DNA of 64,000 nucleotides from Legionella cardiaca (GCF_029026145.1 NZ_CP119078.1:2355036-2419035), one strand, 5' to 3'; shown: positions 1 through 9,322, counted from the stretch's first letter. Notes: a model not told the origin generated them from the letters alone. Program-made: numbers and translations.

Positions 1-1131
1 CACCAAGGTTATTCCGGTATTCCGGTCTAGATAATAATGATCTTTGCCATTTGATCCATTAGGGTGCATATCAGGTCTTGCAAATGTCCGGTGACTTGAA
101 GGACTGCCTCCCTTGAATTTGGTATCATACTCACCCTTCATCGCTCGTTCGTAATCAGAGGAGACTGTTACGGTTTGCCTGTTTTGACTAAAATGGTAAC
201 GACCATCAGGTCTTACTACCATCGTCACCCCAGTATTGCTGTCTAAGTAATAATGATCTTTATTACGCTGATTAACCCCTTTATCTATTAGGTTTGGACG
301 TGGTGGCTCTGAAGCAGCAGAACGATTATGAGTCGTCGCATTTGGGATAACCCAGCCTGCCCCCGGTTGTAATTTAGGTGCTATCTTATCGTGCGATAAA
401 TCAACAGTTCTTTTTAAGTCCGAATAAGCTTTCCAGGGATCATCAATAGCTGGTTTTTTTCCTTGAGAACGCAACAGTTCGTTTGCTTCTTCCAAAATAA
501 TAATGCCCAACATGTTCAAGCCAGCGCCATCTTTACCGGAAGCCCAATTATCATCCTTATGACTAATTTCTACAGGGAAAATCCCTTCTTCAGCACAAGC
601 CATGGCGGTTTTTCTTAAATCATCATGTTGCTCTAACTTAAGTTTGACAACCGTGCGCATAAAATCAATGCCTTTTGTTTTACCGTTTGGATTATATTTA
701 ACATGATAATCCGCATCACAAAGGGCATCGAACTGATGTTTATGATTAAGAAGTTGGCCATTATTTTCTTGGCGAAGCCCAGCATTATTTAAACGATCAA
801 TATAGTTAGTCACTAACGTATCGTAATGCCCACGGGGGTCATATTCTTCATTTGTATTTTCAATTTCATCCAACATATCTGTCAAAACAGCCTGAGCCGG
901 ATGATGAGGATCATTTAATTTATTTTTCAAATGAAGAATTTTTTGCGCATGAAAAGCATGTTCAGAAGAAGGCCAAAGAAAGGTGCGCTCCTCACCATCG
1001 ACCATAAGCGTTTGCTTAATAGGTTTATGACCAGGTTTTGTTGTATTGGCAAAAGCACCATAAGGGTCAATTTTAGTATTTTTAAAAGGAGCAATTTTTT
1101 GCTGCCCGATTTTCAGATAAGGAAAAGGCAT
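1..1131 (-). CDS. NADAR (YbiA-like) domain protein with C-terminal repeats, effector candidate; 3' end beyond window
   Basis: The reverse frame is open without a stop from the ATG at 1131 to base 1, so at least 377 residues are visible and the C-terminus lies outside the window. Residues 53-65 (WPSSEHAFHAQKI) and 195-209 (NWASGKDGAGLNMLG) match the two signature blocks of the NADAR/YbiA fold. Family members are N-glycosidases that act on riboflavin-pathway intermediates or remove ADP-ribose from guanine bases. After the domain comes a linker and then a repeated unit: DHYYLD-x-NTG occurs twice, 72 codons apart (around 241-258 and 25-42). A PmrA-box match and -10 lie upstream at 1162-1194. The fold call is strong; a role as a Dot/Icm effector is inferred from promoter and architecture. 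The substrate is unknown. Confidence 0.75.
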   Translation of the reverse strand, partial: MPFPYLKIGQQKIAPFKNTKIDPYGAFANTTKPGHKPIKQTLMVDGEERTFLWPSSEHAFHAQKILHLKNKLNDPHHPAQAVLTDMLDEIENTNEEYDPRGHYDTLVTNYIDRLNNAGLRQENNGQLLNHKHQFDALCDADYHVKYNPNGKTKGIDFMRTVVKLKLEQHDDLRKTAMACAEEGIFPVEISHKDDNWASGKDGAGLNMLGIIILEEANELLRSQGKKPAIDDPWKAYSDLKRTVDLSHDKIAPKLQPGAGWVIPNATTHNRSAASEPPRPNLIDKGVNQRNKDHYYLDSNTGVTMVVRPDGRYHFSQNRQTVTVSSDYERAMKGEYDTKFKGGSPSSHRTFARPDMHPNGSNGKDHYYLDRNTGITLV

Positions 1132-1161
1132 ATTTCACCAATAAAAACGCAATAAAATATA

Positions 1162-1194
1162 ATAATAGACGATCTAAATTAAGATAGTATTATC
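1162..1194 (-). promoter_or_regulatory. PmrA box and -10 for the NADAR gene
   Basis: On the minus strand 1194-1178 reads GATAATACTATCTTAAT, matching 12 of 15 defined positions of the Legionella PmrA consensus cTTAATatT-N2-cTTAAT. Exactly 10 bp further is TATTAT (1167-1162), a good -10. The same arrangement recurs at five other orphan genes in this window. Confidence 0.65.
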
Positions 1195-1238
1195 TGATAA
1201 TTAACAAATGTTTTTTTTGCTTGTCCCAGACAAAAATT

Positions 1239-1260
1239 GTCATGCCCGCGCGAGCATGAC
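1239..1260. repeat. REP-like palindrome (GTCATGC...GCATGAC)
   Basis: This is a 7-bp inverted repeat around a GC-rich core (ccgcgcga). It resembles other short intergenic palindromes in the window built on GTCATTCCCGC / GCGGGAATGAC (9191, 20983, 35000, 37308). It lies in the gap between the NADAR gene and the ceramidase-like gene. Confidence 0.5.
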
Positions 1261-1321
1261 CGATCTTGTTGTCGCAGACAGAAGATGATTTTCATGCTGA
1301 ATTTTTATAACTAAATTGCTC

Positions 1322-2122
1322 TCAAGATTCGGAAGTTTTTTTACTATTTAACATCATCACTGCACCATAAGTACTCATTGCAGCGAAAATATGCTTCAAG
1401 CTATGGCCGCTGATAATGCCATCTAAATTATAAATTTCCACATCAAGGTGTTCGCATAACTTCGCTAAACTATAGAAGAAAATTATCCATAAATAGGCTT
1501 TTAATGGTGGATATGGTTTTGGAAAGAGAATAAGAATGGCCACAATCAATACCACAGAATAAAATTGAACAAGGCCATATAATCTTAAATCCCCATGTCC
1601 TGAAATTTCACTCCAGTACCAATACAATACTGAGAAAACTCCACAAGCTAACAAGGGTATTAAAAGCCAAAATCCTAGATTAAAATTAACTCTTTCCATT
1701 ATGGTTAATGATAGTAATGACATAAATATGAGTGTCATAGGAAGCCTATCCCAAACTAGACGTGCATTATCAGGAGACCAATGGTAATAAGAAGAACCGA
1801 AGCCTATTAAAAAAATTCCAGTAAATAATATAAAAAAGACAGTAAGCTCTTTGTTAGTTAAATTTTTCTGCCGCCATTGTCTACCTAATGAATAAAATCC
1901 AAGCGTAGCCATTAAAATAAACAGCAAATTAGAAACAACATTCAAAAAATTTGGCATGCCAATCCATTGACGTACATCCGAAAAATGATGATAGCTCGAC
2001 CATTGCGGAATTCTGGGTATTAAGCCAAAAGTCACGACAACTCCCACCACAATTAGTGTAATTAAAATAAGGCCAGCAAATTTGGAATTAAGCCGTTTTC
2101 TATCGTGTTTTCTTTTTTTCAT
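1322..2122 (-). CDS. Ceramidase-like (CREST superfamily) integral membrane protein
   Basis: This is a 266-residue, very hydrophobic protein with about seven predicted membrane spans after a basic N-terminus (MKKRKHDRKRLNSK). It carries the marks of the alkaline ceramidase/CREST superfamily: NFLNVVSNLLF near residues 57-67, YYHWSP followed by WDRLPM in the middle, and HSLKHIFAA near the C-terminus. These supply the Ser, Asp and His residues that bind the catalytic metal in the family. Characterised relatives hydrolyse ceramides in membranes. Bacteria generally lack ceramide, so a host lipid or another amide lipid is conceivable, but the sequence does not show this. It stands alone, with no PmrA box seen upstream. 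Confidence 0.7.
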   Translation of the reverse strand: MKKRKHDRKRLNSKFAGLILITLIVVGVVVTFGLIPRIPQWSSYHHFSDVRQWIGMPNFLNVVSNLLFILMATLGFYSLGRQWRQKNLTNKELTVFFILFTGIFLIGFGSSYYHWSPDNARLVWDRLPMTLIFMSLLSLTIMERVNFNLGFWLLIPLLACGVFSVLYWYWSEISGHGDLRLYGLVQFYSVVLIVAILILFPKPYPPLKAYLWIIFFYSLAKLCEHLDVEIYNLDGIISGHSLKHIFAAMSTYGAVMMLNSKKTSES

Positions 2123-2217
2123 AAGTTAATTATATAACCCTCTACTATCTTCTTTTGCTGGGTTCCCAAGCAAAAATTGTTTCCTGCAAAGAGGGTATCT
2201 TAAACAATTATTCCCTT

Positions 2218-2250
2218 CTTAATATTGTATTAATTTTTTACGTTTATAAT
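2218..2250 (+). promoter_or_regulatory. PmrA box and -10 for the 2279 gene
   Basis: CTTAATATTGTATTAAT at 2218-2234 matches 14 of 15 defined positions of the PmrA consensus. TATAAT follows at 2245-2250, exactly 10 bp downstream. The start codon at 2279 lies 28 bp past the -10. This is the best box in the window. Confidence 0.75.
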
Positions 2251-2278
2251 CTATCCAAACAAAATTAAGGATTAGTTT

Positions 2279-2989
2279 ATGACACTTAAAGAAATATTCT
2301 TCCTCCAAGGTCGGAATATGCTTGGTACTTTAAAAAAAGGCTATGTTAATCCTGATGAATGGGCCCAACTTGCATTTATAACCTGGATTGCTCATACCGC
2401 ATTACTACCAATAAGCCTTTTGATAGGGGCAACTTTTAAAACCCTATTCGATGTATTAACAAGGTCAAAAATGCCGGTAGATCTCGACAAAGCTACCGAT
2501 AATGTTGATAAACTGCAGGAGCAAGAACTAAACGCACTTGTAGAGACAATATCTCAATATAACGCTAAATCAAATTCCAGCAGAGACGCTTTAGAAAAAT
2601 TGCAACAAGCAGACCTACACGAAAAAGCAACTTTTACAAAAGCACATCAAGCTCAAGAAAAAATACTGATGAAAAAAAGAAAAGAAGCTAACCTTGAGGA
2701 GATTAAATCCACTCTTGGTGCACTTGCAGACAAAGCGATAATTGAACCCAAATCTGACTTGACTGCAGAGGACAAATTCTTTTTAACCGAGCATGATAGA
2801 GAACATAAAAAACTGTGTGCGGATGTAAAAATTAAAACACAAAAAGAGATAATCAAGGAATTTTTAACAGACTCAAAAAATGAAGGAAAAAAATTACATC
2901 AACTTATTTGCCACAGCCTCTTTTCTCCAAAAGAAGAAAAAGTGGAGCAAGTCACTGTATTGTCTATAGAAACACCAACTTATCAATGA
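2279..2989 (+). CDS. Orphan membrane/coiled-coil protein, Dot/Icm effector candidate
   Basis: This 236-residue protein is not recognised as any known family. Residues about 30-60 form a hydrophobic stretch (WAQLAFITWIAHTALLPISL onward) that could be one long or two short membrane segments. From about residue 70 to 215 the sequence is highly charged, Lys/Glu-rich and heptad-like, suggesting coiled coil. The tail (ETPTYQ) is short and polar. The start is supported by AGGA at about 2270. It is monocistronic, behind the strongest PmrA box in the window and ahead of a perfect 14-bp hairpin. Effector status is an inference from promoter and composition; no enzymatic motif is visible. Confidence 0.6.
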   Translation: MTLKEIFFLQGRNMLGTLKKGYVNPDEWAQLAFITWIAHTALLPISLLIGATFKTLFDVLTRSKMPVDLDKATDNVDKLQEQELNALVETISQYNAKSNSSRDALEKLQQADLHEKATFTKAHQAQEKILMKKRKEANLEEIKSTLGALADKAIIEPKSDLTAEDKFFLTEHDREHKKLCADVKIKTQKEIIKEFLTDSKNEGKKLHQLICHSLFSPKEEKVEQVTVLSIETPTYQ

Positions 2990-3030
2990 TACTAGTTTAA
3001 GAATTTTCTTAAATAGAGAATTCATCTTAT

Positions 3031-3063
3031 ATTGCCCATAATCTGGCTTAGATTATGGGCAAT
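3031..3063 (+). terminator. Perfect 14-bp stem hairpin after the 2279 gene
   Basis: ATTGCCCATAATCT, a 5-nt loop (ggctt), then AGATTATGGGCAAT. The following tract (aatttatttc) is only moderately T-rich, so termination is likely but not canonical. It lies 41 bp after the upstream stop and about 155 bp before aguB. Confidence 0.55.
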
Positions 3064-3218
3064 AATTTATTTCGGTAATAATTTATCTGTATTTTTAAAT
3101 CTTTTCTTGAACTACGAAAAAATAAAGAATATTTGCCTATATTTTTCTCCAAATCTACTATTCTTGATTTCTAGCAATAGTGATATCTTTAACCACATTT
3201 TTCGTATAGGTAAAAAAG

Positions 3219-4085
3219 ATGACAATGAATAAATTTAAAATTGGCTTGGTGCAGGAAAAATGGACCGAGAATCCCGAGGAACATCAAGATCGCCTTGCAG
3301 CAGGTATTTTATCTGCAGCCGAGCAAGGTGCACAAATGGTATGTTTGCAAGAGCTCACATTATCACCTTATTTCTGTACGCGACATGACGTTGACGGTAC
3401 CCCATATAAAGAAGACATTCATACAGGCCCAACCGCACGCTTTGTCAGCATGATGGCAAAAACTGCAAAAGTAACAATTACCGCTTCTCTGTTTGAAAAA
3501 GCTGGATTTAATACTGCTGTTGCATTTAATGAGCTGGGAGAATTGGTTGCTATTACCCGCAAACAACATATACCAAGTGGGGAAAAATACCATGAAGATT
3601 ATTATTTCCAGCCTGGAGATTCTAATTACCCCATTCATACCTTGGCCGGACATCAATTTGGCTTACCAACCTGTTATGATCAATGGTTTCCAGAATTATC
3701 GCGTATTTACGGCTTAAAAGGAGCGGAGGTTCTTGTCTATCCTACCGCCATTGGTGGTGAACCCACCGCACCTGGTTTTGACAGCCAACCGATGTGGCAA
3801 AAAGTGATGGTGGCTCAGGGCATTATGGCAAACACGTTTATTGTGGCAGTTAACCGTATTGGCTGTGAAGATGGTCTTGAATTTTATGGCAGTAGCTTTA
3901 TCAGCACACCTATGGGTGAAATTTTAGCGCAAGCGCCTCGCGATAAACCTGCGGTTTTAGTTGCTGAACTGGATTTTAATCAACGAGCACTCTGGGGACG
4001 ATTATTCCCCTTTGCGAGACAACGGCAACCTGAAACCTATCACGAATTACTAAAGCCCCATCAACCTAATTTGGAAACCCCCTAA
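3219..4085 (+). CDS. aguB: N-carbamoylputrescine amidase
   Basis: This nitrilase-superfamily enzyme hydrolyses N-carbamoylputrescine to putrescine, CO2 and ammonia in the cytoplasm, the last step of the agmatine route. At 288 residues it has the family's usual length. The Glu-Lys-Cys catalytic set is visible: E45 in LQELTLSP, K115 in RKQHIPSGEKYHE and C152 in PTCYDQWFPE. The ATG at 3219 has AGG eight bases upstream; a second ATG two codons on cannot be excluded. The stop codon (4083-4085) overlaps the speA start by one base, so the two are translationally coupled. With speA and aguA it makes a complete arginine-to-putrescine pathway. Confidence 0.93.
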   Translation: MTMNKFKIGLVQEKWTENPEEHQDRLAAGILSAAEQGAQMVCLQELTLSPYFCTRHDVDGTPYKEDIHTGPTARFVSMMAKTAKVTITASLFEKAGFNTAVAFNELGELVAITRKQHIPSGEKYHEDYYFQPGDSNYPIHTLAGHQFGLPTCYDQWFPELSRIYGLKGAEVLVYPTAIGGEPTAPGFDSQPMWQKVMVAQGIMANTFIVAVNRIGCEDGLEFYGSSFISTPMGEILAQAPRDKPAVLVAELDFNQRALWGRLFPFARQRQPETYHELLKPHQPNLETP

Positions 4086-5971
4086 TGATCAATAAAGCTT
4101 TATCCAATGAGAACTTATACAATATTGCCCATTGGGGCGAAGGGTATTTTACCATCAACCCACGAGGTAATATTGAAGTTAGCAAAAATTCAGACAGCGT
4201 TGGGGTAGAATTACAAAACATTGTCAATGCGGCTAGCCGGGCAGGGTTACAGTTACCTCTTTTAATCCGTTTTACTGATATTCTTCATGACAGGGTTGTC
4301 AAACTTAACGAAGCATTTGCAGAAGCAATTGCCGAAAACGATTATCGTGGCACATATAAACTCGTTTATCCAATTAAAGTGAATCAGGAATCAAGTGTTG
4401 TTCGTGAACTTTTAAAAGCACCTAAATATTCCGTTGGACTTGAAGCAGGCAGTAAACCTGAACTGATGGCAGTCATTGGTTTGCTTGGTCAAACTCCTTC
4501 AACCATTGTTTGTAATGGTTATAAGGATAGCTCTTATATTCGTACCGCATTGATTGCTCAGCAGATGGGGCATGAGGTATTTATTGTTATAGAAAAACGC
4601 TCTGAATTAGACATTATTCTTAAAGAATCTGCTCGTCTGGATATAAGACCAAAAATTGGTGTTCGTATTCGTTTGGTCACGAAAGGAGCAGGTAAATGGG
4701 AAAATACCGGTGGAGCTAAATCCAAATTTGGCTTAAACGCTGAGCAGGTTCTTGATTTAGTGAAACAATTGAAAGCAAGTAATTATTTAGATTGCCTGCA
4801 ACTAATGCATTGCCATTTAGGTTCGCAAATAGCCAATATTCGCGACATTCGCCATTGCATGCAAGAAGTGGCTCGCTACTATGTTGAATTACGACATTTA
4901 CAAGCCCCTATTAACACCATTGACGTCGGCGGTGGTTTGGGCGTGGATTATGAAGGCACTCATTCTACTTCGGATTGCTCAATGAATTATTCCATTAAAG
5001 AATATGCAACTAATATTCTTTTAGCACTTCGCCCCCTCTGTGAAGAAGCGAATATGCCAGAGCCTAATTTAATTTCTGAATCAGGTCGCGCGCTAACAGC
5101 CCATCACGCCGTTTTAGTAACGAATATCACGGATGTTGAATTAATCAAAAAAACACGTGAATTGCCTTCTATTGAACCTGATGAATCACATGTCATTCGC
5201 GATATTTGGAATACTTATCAAACTATGGCAGAAAACTCACCGAGTGAAATATACAACTATGCGTCATTAGCACTCGATGAAGCGAATTCGTTATTCAAAC
5301 ATGGTGTCATAAGTCTCCAGGAAAAAGCAAAAGTCGAACAACTTTTTACCGCCATTTGTTTTGTTATAGAAGAACAATTAGATGAAACAAATCCTGGTGA
5401 TAAAGAATTGCTTAATACGATTAATGAGCGCATGGCTGCAAAAATATTTTGTAATCTTTCTTTTTTCCAATCCTTGCCAGATGCTTGGGCCATAGGGCAG
5501 ATATTTCCTGTAGCACCTATTTCTCATTTAAATGAAAAACCTAGCATGCATAGCATCCTCCAGGATTTAACCTGTGATTCGGATGGAACTATTAAAAAAT
5601 ACACCGGGAGTGATGCAATTAATACGACATTGATGCTGCCCCCATATAACCCACAACAACCCTATGCACTTGCTTTCTTTTTAGTAGGGGCTTATCAGGA
5701 GATTTTAGGGAATTTACATAATTTATTTGGTGATACCAATTCATTGGACGTAAAACTACTTGCAAACGGTCAATTTGAAATTACCGATCTTATTAGCGGT
5801 GATACGGTAACGAATGCATTAAATTATGCGCATTTTGATACTAAAAGACTGCTCTTATCTTATGAGAAACAATTGATTCAAGCAGAATTACCCAATGAAA
5901 AGATTCAAAGTTATCTCAATGAATTGCGAAGTATTTTTAGCCAATTAACTTATCTTGATAGTAATAAATAA
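4085..5971 (+). CDS. speA: Biosynthetic arginine decarboxylase (PLP-dependent)
   Basis: This enzyme decarboxylates arginine to agmatine. It is a fold-type III PLP enzyme of 628 residues, slightly shorter than the E. coli enzyme. The PLP-binding lysine is K98 in YPIKVNQ. IDVGGGLGVDYEGT and SESGRALTAHHAV are the phosphate-binding and active-site segments typical of SpeA. The start overlaps the aguB stop (TAATG), and there is little independent ribosome-binding sequence, which supports coupling. aguA begins nine bases after its stop. No signal peptide is seen, consistent with a cytoplasmic biosynthetic form rather than the acid-inducible AdiA. Confidence 0.95.
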   Translation: MINKALSNENLYNIAHWGEGYFTINPRGNIEVSKNSDSVGVELQNIVNAASRAGLQLPLLIRFTDILHDRVVKLNEAFAEAIAENDYRGTYKLVYPIKVNQESSVVRELLKAPKYSVGLEAGSKPELMAVIGLLGQTPSTIVCNGYKDSSYIRTALIAQQMGHEVFIVIEKRSELDIILKESARLDIRPKIGVRIRLVTKGAGKWENTGGAKSKFGLNAEQVLDLVKQLKASNYLDCLQLMHCHLGSQIANIRDIRHCMQEVARYYVELRHLQAPINTIDVGGGLGVDYEGTHSTSDCSMNYSIKEYATNILLALRPLCEEANMPEPNLISESGRALTAHHAVLVTNITDVELIKKTRELPSIEPDESHVIRDIWNTYQTMAENSPSEIYNYASLALDEANSLFKHGVISLQEKAKVEQLFTAICFVIEEQLDETNPGDKELLNTINERMAAKIFCNLSFFQSLPDAWAIGQIFPVAPISHLNEKPSMHSILQDLTCDSDGTIKKYTGSDAINTTLMLPPYNPQQPYALAFFLVGAYQEILGNLHNLFGDTNSLDVKLLANGQFEITDLISGDTVTNALNYAHFDTKRLLLSYEKQLIQAELPNEKIQSYLNELRSIFSQLTYLDSNK

Positions 5972-5980
5972 AGGATCACT

Positions 5981-7000
5981 ATGCTTACACCTAAACAAGC
6001 CGGTTTCAAAATGCCTCCCGAATGGTATCCACATGCTGCCTGCTGGATGGCTTGGCCTCGTCATCCAGAAACCTGGTCTTTTATTGGTCTTGACCGTGCA
6101 CGACTTGCTTATGCTCATGTGGCGCAAGCTATCGCTCACTATGAGCCTGTCATCATGTTAGTTCATCCAGGCGAAGAAGCGTTAGCTCGTCAACTCTGCG
6201 GTGAAAAAATTGAGCTGATGACTTTGGAACTGAATGACTCCTGGACTCGAGACACAGGTCCCACTTTTTTAATTAATGCGCAAAATGAATTAGCCGGAAT
6301 TGATTGGATTCATAACGCCTGGGGCGGTAATTATGCCGATTGCGCCTTGGATAATAAGATTGCTGCTGCGGTGATCGAAAAAACAAAAGCCCACTATTTT
6401 CATGCGCCTCTGGTCATGGAAGGTGGATCATTTCATGTTGACGGTGAAGGTACTGTTCTAACCAGTCGCGAATGCCTATTAAATCCCAATCGTAATCCCC
6501 AACTATCCCAAAGCGAAATTGAGACTTATCTTAATAATTATCTGAATACTGAAAAGGTTATTTGGTTAAATAAGGGGTTACTTGGAGATGAAACGGACGG
6601 ACACATTGATGAAATTGCCTGTTTTATTGGTCCAGGGAAAGTCTTGGCATTAATTACTCATGATAAAGAGGATGCCAATTATCAAACACTGCATGAAAAT
6701 TTGGAAATATTAAAATCAGCTACGGATGCCAAAGGTCGAGCACTTGAAGTGTTTACAGTAGAACAGCCACCTGCAACTTATCTTCATGGTGAACGACTAA
6801 CCTTGTCCTATATTAATTTTTATTTAGCCAATAAGGGAATTGTCATGCCAGCTTTTGGTCATCCTAAACAAGATAAAGCTGCCTATGAGCTTTTTACGCA
6901 ACTTTTTCCGACGTATTCTATTTCTCAAATTGACGCCTTAGACGTTTTTGCTGGTGGTGGCGGCATTCATTGCATTACTCAACAACAACCGGCAACTTGA
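5981..7000 (+). CDS. aguA: Agmatine deiminase
   Basis: This enzyme converts agmatine to N-carbamoylputrescine plus ammonia; it belongs to the guanidine-modifying (peptidyl-arginine deiminase-like) family. At 339 residues it is normal length. The N-terminus has the family's [22 protein letters not shown], the Asp/His segment DETDGHIDE and the catalytic Cys about C331 in GGGGIHCIT are all present. AAAGGA lies just before the ATG at 5981. It is the third gene of the aguB-speA-aguA unit, nine bases behind speA. A large imperfect hairpin follows at 7012-7084. Confidence 0.95.
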   Translation: MLTPKQAGFKMPPEWYPHAACWMAWPRHPETWSFIGLDRARLAYAHVAQAIAHYEPVIMLVHPGEEALARQLCGEKIELMTLELNDSWTRDTGPTFLINAQNELAGIDWIHNAWGGNYADCALDNKIAAAVIEKTKAHYFHAPLVMEGGSFHVDGEGTVLTSRECLLNPNRNPQLSQSEIETYLNNYLNTEKVIWLNKGLLGDETDGHIDEIACFIGPGKVLALITHDKEDANYQTLHENLEILKSATDAKGRALEVFTVEQPPATYLHGERLTLSYINFYLANKGIVMPAFGHPKQDKAAYELFTQLFPTYSISQIDALDVFAGGGGIHCITQQQPAT

Positions 7001-7011
7001 TTTTAAGCCGA

Positions 7012-7084
7012 ACTGATAGACTTAAATTTTGACTCGAACTGCCGATCAATTTGGACATCCAGGTTAAAATTTTAAGTCATCAGT
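7012..7084. repeat. Long imperfect inverted repeat downstream of aguA
   Basis: The left arm 7012-7033 begins ACTGATAGACTTAAATTTT. The right arm 7063-7084, read in reverse complement, begins ACTGATGACTTAAAATTTT. The arms are about 22 nt around a 29-nt loop. It may act as a transcript end or stability element for the polyamine operon; no T-run follows. Confidence 0.45.
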
Positions 7085-7166
7085 AGCATTTAGTAACTAA
7101 TCATTGATTCAGCAGAGATTTTAAAGGATTCTATCCAAAATTCGCGGTTTTTAAGGAAAAAATAAG

Positions 7167-9107
7167 ATGAGCACTTTGGTATGGCAACCTAACGAACCTA
7201 AGGCGAGCAGAATGTGGGAATTTATGCATTTTGCCGGTGAGAAGTATCAGCAAAAGTTTACGGACTATCAGCAGTTGCATGAATGGTCCACTCAGAAACC
7301 CACACATTTTTGGCAAACACTCTGTGATTATTTTAAGCTAACTTTCGATACACCTGCTACGGAAATTCTCAACAACTACAAGCGGATGATAGATGCTGAG
7401 TGGTTTTCTGGGGCTACATTTAATTTTGCCGAAAAACTATTAAGTCGTCATGACGATCACCCAGCTTTAGTGAGTGTAAATGAGAATGGTGAACGACGAA
7501 CACTTACTTATAAACAATTGCATCAAGAAGTTGCCTCTTGTGCTGCAGGCTTGAAAGAAGCAGGCGTAGTTGCCGGGGATCGCGTTGCAGCGATTATGCC
7601 CAATGTTTCTTACACCATCATTGCCATGTTGGCGACCACCTCTTTAGGGGCTATCTGGTCTTCCTGCTCCCCGGATTTTGGTGCGCAAGCAGCCATCGAC
7701 AGGTTAGGTCAAATTGAACCAAAAGTGCTTTTCGCCTGTGATGGTCATCAATATTTGGGTAAAAAACATGATGGCATCGCTAAAATTTCAGAAATTTCTG
7801 CAGCTATGCCTACACTGGAAAGAGTAGTCATTTGCCCAATCATTCACAGTAAAAATAAATTTAACACCTTAGCCAATGCTACAGATTGGGAAAATTTTGT
7901 GAAGCCAGCCACAATGTGTCAATTTAAAAGCATGCCCTTTTCGCATCCTATTTATATTCTTTTTTCTTCAGGAACGACAGGCAAGCCCAAATGTATAGTT
8001 CATGGAGCCGGTGGGACATTGCTACAGCACATGAAGGAACTGGGTTTACACACCGATATTCGCAGCCATGATAATCTTTTTTTCTACACCACCTGTGGCT
8101 GGATGATGTGGAATTGGATGGTGACTGTTTTAGCTTTAGGCGCTACTTTAACCCTTTATGAAGGAGCACCGGCCTATCCTGATGCTAATCGGTTATTTCA
8201 ATTGATTGAAGAGGAAAAAATTACGGTTTTTGGCACCAGCGCCAAATTTATTTCCAGCGTGGAGAAAGCAGGAGCCAGCCCTCGTTATCAATTTTCACTA
8301 AAGAGTTTACGAGCAATTTTATCCACAGGCTCTCCTCTTTTACCAAAGAATTATGATTTTGTTTATGAACAAATAAAACCTAACGTGCAACTCAGTTCCA
8401 TTTCAGGCGGCACAGATATTGTTTCCTGCTTTGCCTTAGGAAATCCTCTCTTACCTGTGTACCGTGGTGAGCTACAATGTTTAGGTCTTGGTATGGCCGT
8501 AAATGTATTTAACGAAGAAGGGCAACCTGTTCGCTCTGAAAGAGGTGAGCTGGTATGTACAAAGCCATTTCCCTCAATGCCGGTCTGTTTTTGGAGGGAT
8601 ATCGATAAAAAAGCCTATAAACACGCCTACTTTGAACGTTTTGATAATGTCTGGGCTCACGGTGACTTCGCCGAAATTACTCCACACAATGGTTTAATCA
8701 TCTATGGACGCTCAGATGCAGTATTAAATCCTGGAGGTGTTCGGATCGGCACTGCGGAAATTTATCGCCAGGTAGAAAAAATTCCAGAAGTATTAGATAG
8801 TGTTGTTATTGGCCAAGACTGGCAAGACGATGTTCGCGTTATCTTGTTTGTTAAGTTAAGAGAAAGCTTACAACTTAATGAGACTATCGAAAATAACATT
8901 CGTCAAACTATTCGTCATAATGCTTCTCCACGCCATGTACCTGCAAAAATTTTGCAAGTACCTGATATTCCTAGAACAATTAGTGGCAAGGTGGTTGAAA
9001 TTGCTGTTCGCCAGATAGTTCATGGCGAAACAATTAATAATCTCCAATCCTTAGCCAATCCCGAAGCCTTGGATTTCTTTAAAAATCGACAGGAATTAAA
9101 CGATTAA
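7167..9107 (+). CDS. aacS: Acetoacetyl-CoA synthetase (acetoacetate-CoA ligase)
   Basis: This ANL-superfamily adenylating enzyme activates acetoacetate to acetoacetyl-CoA using ATP, linking ketone bodies and polyhydroxybutyrate to central metabolism. At 646 residues it matches AacS rather than shorter acyl-CoA ligases. The P-loop-like SSGTTGKPK lies near residues 266-274. The acetyl-CoA-synthetase-type N-terminal cap, the acceptor-site motif GGTDIVSCF and the hinge/A8 region GRSDAVLNPGGVRIGTAEIY are present, ending with the catalytic-lysine region RTISGKVVE. AAGGA sits upstream of the ATG at 7167. Acetyl-CoA synthetase is the main alternative, but the CF in GGTDIVSCF and the overall match favour AacS. 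Confidence 0.9.
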   Translation: MSTLVWQPNEPKASRMWEFMHFAGEKYQQKFTDYQQLHEWSTQKPTHFWQTLCDYFKLTFDTPATEILNNYKRMIDAEWFSGATFNFAEKLLSRHDDHPALVSVNENGERRTLTYKQLHQEVASCAAGLKEAGVVAGDRVAAIMPNVSYTIIAMLATTSLGAIWSSCSPDFGAQAAIDRLGQIEPKVLFACDGHQYLGKKHDGIAKISEISAAMPTLERVVICPIIHSKNKFNTLANATDWENFVKPATMCQFKSMPFSHPIYILFSSGTTGKPKCIVHGAGGTLLQHMKELGLHTDIRSHDNLFFYTTCGWMMWNWMVTVLALGATLTLYEGAPAYPDANRLFQLIEEEKITVFGTSAKFISSVEKAGASPRYQFSLKSLRAILSTGSPLLPKNYDFVYEQIKPNVQLSSISGGTDIVSCFALGNPLLPVYRGELQCLGLGMAVNVFNEEGQPVRSERGELVCTKPFPSMPVCFWRDIDKKAYKHAYFERFDNVWAHGDFAEITPHNGLIIYGRSDAVLNPGGVRIGTAEIYRQVEKIPEVLDSVVIGQDWQDDVRVILFVKLRESLQLNETIENNIRQTIRHNASPRHVPAKILQVPDIPRTISGKVVEIAVRQIVHGETINNLQSLANPEALDFFKNRQELND

Positions 9108-9190
9108 AATATAACCCGAAACCCACCAAAGGACCTATATAACCCAGATCTGTGATGCCACTATAGCAAATTTTTTGTTCCATTTAGAAT

Positions 9191-9218
9191 CTGTCATGCT
9201 GCTACGCCGACATGACAG
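9191..9218. repeat. REP-like palindrome CTGTCATG...CATGACAG
   Basis: Eight-base perfect arms (9191-9198 and 9211-9218) flank the core ctgctacgccga. A short T-rich stretch (gtgttttgttct) follows, so it may also serve as a plus-strand transcription end for aacS. It belongs to the same palindrome family as the elements at 1239, 20983, 35000 and 37308. Confidence 0.5.
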
Positions 9219-9258
9219 GTGTTTTGTTCTGTCCTCACCATCATGTAAAGATAATTTA

Positions 9259-9292
9259 CTTAATGATACCTTAATATTAATTATGTTAGATT
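9259..9292 (+). promoter_or_regulatory. PmrA box (and weak -10) for the 9323 gene
   Basis: CTTAATGATACCTTAAT at 9259-9275 matches 13 of 15 defined positions of the PmrA consensus, with both half-sites CTTAAT intact. The -10 is weaker (TAGATT at 9287-9292, 11 bp downstream). Confidence 0.7.
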
Positions 9293-9322
9293 AATCGTCT
9301 TTTTTGTTTCTAAAGGACACAA

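Noticed and set aside
2999-3015. PmrA-like sequence TTTAAGAATTTTCTTAA
   Set aside because: The half-site spacing is one base too long, it lies at the end of a gene, and a hairpin follows instead of a -10.
3032-3232. 66-residue plus-strand ORF before aguB
   Set aside because: It begins inside the 3031-3063 hairpin, has no ribosome site and overlaps the aguB start. It is explained as intergenic sequence.
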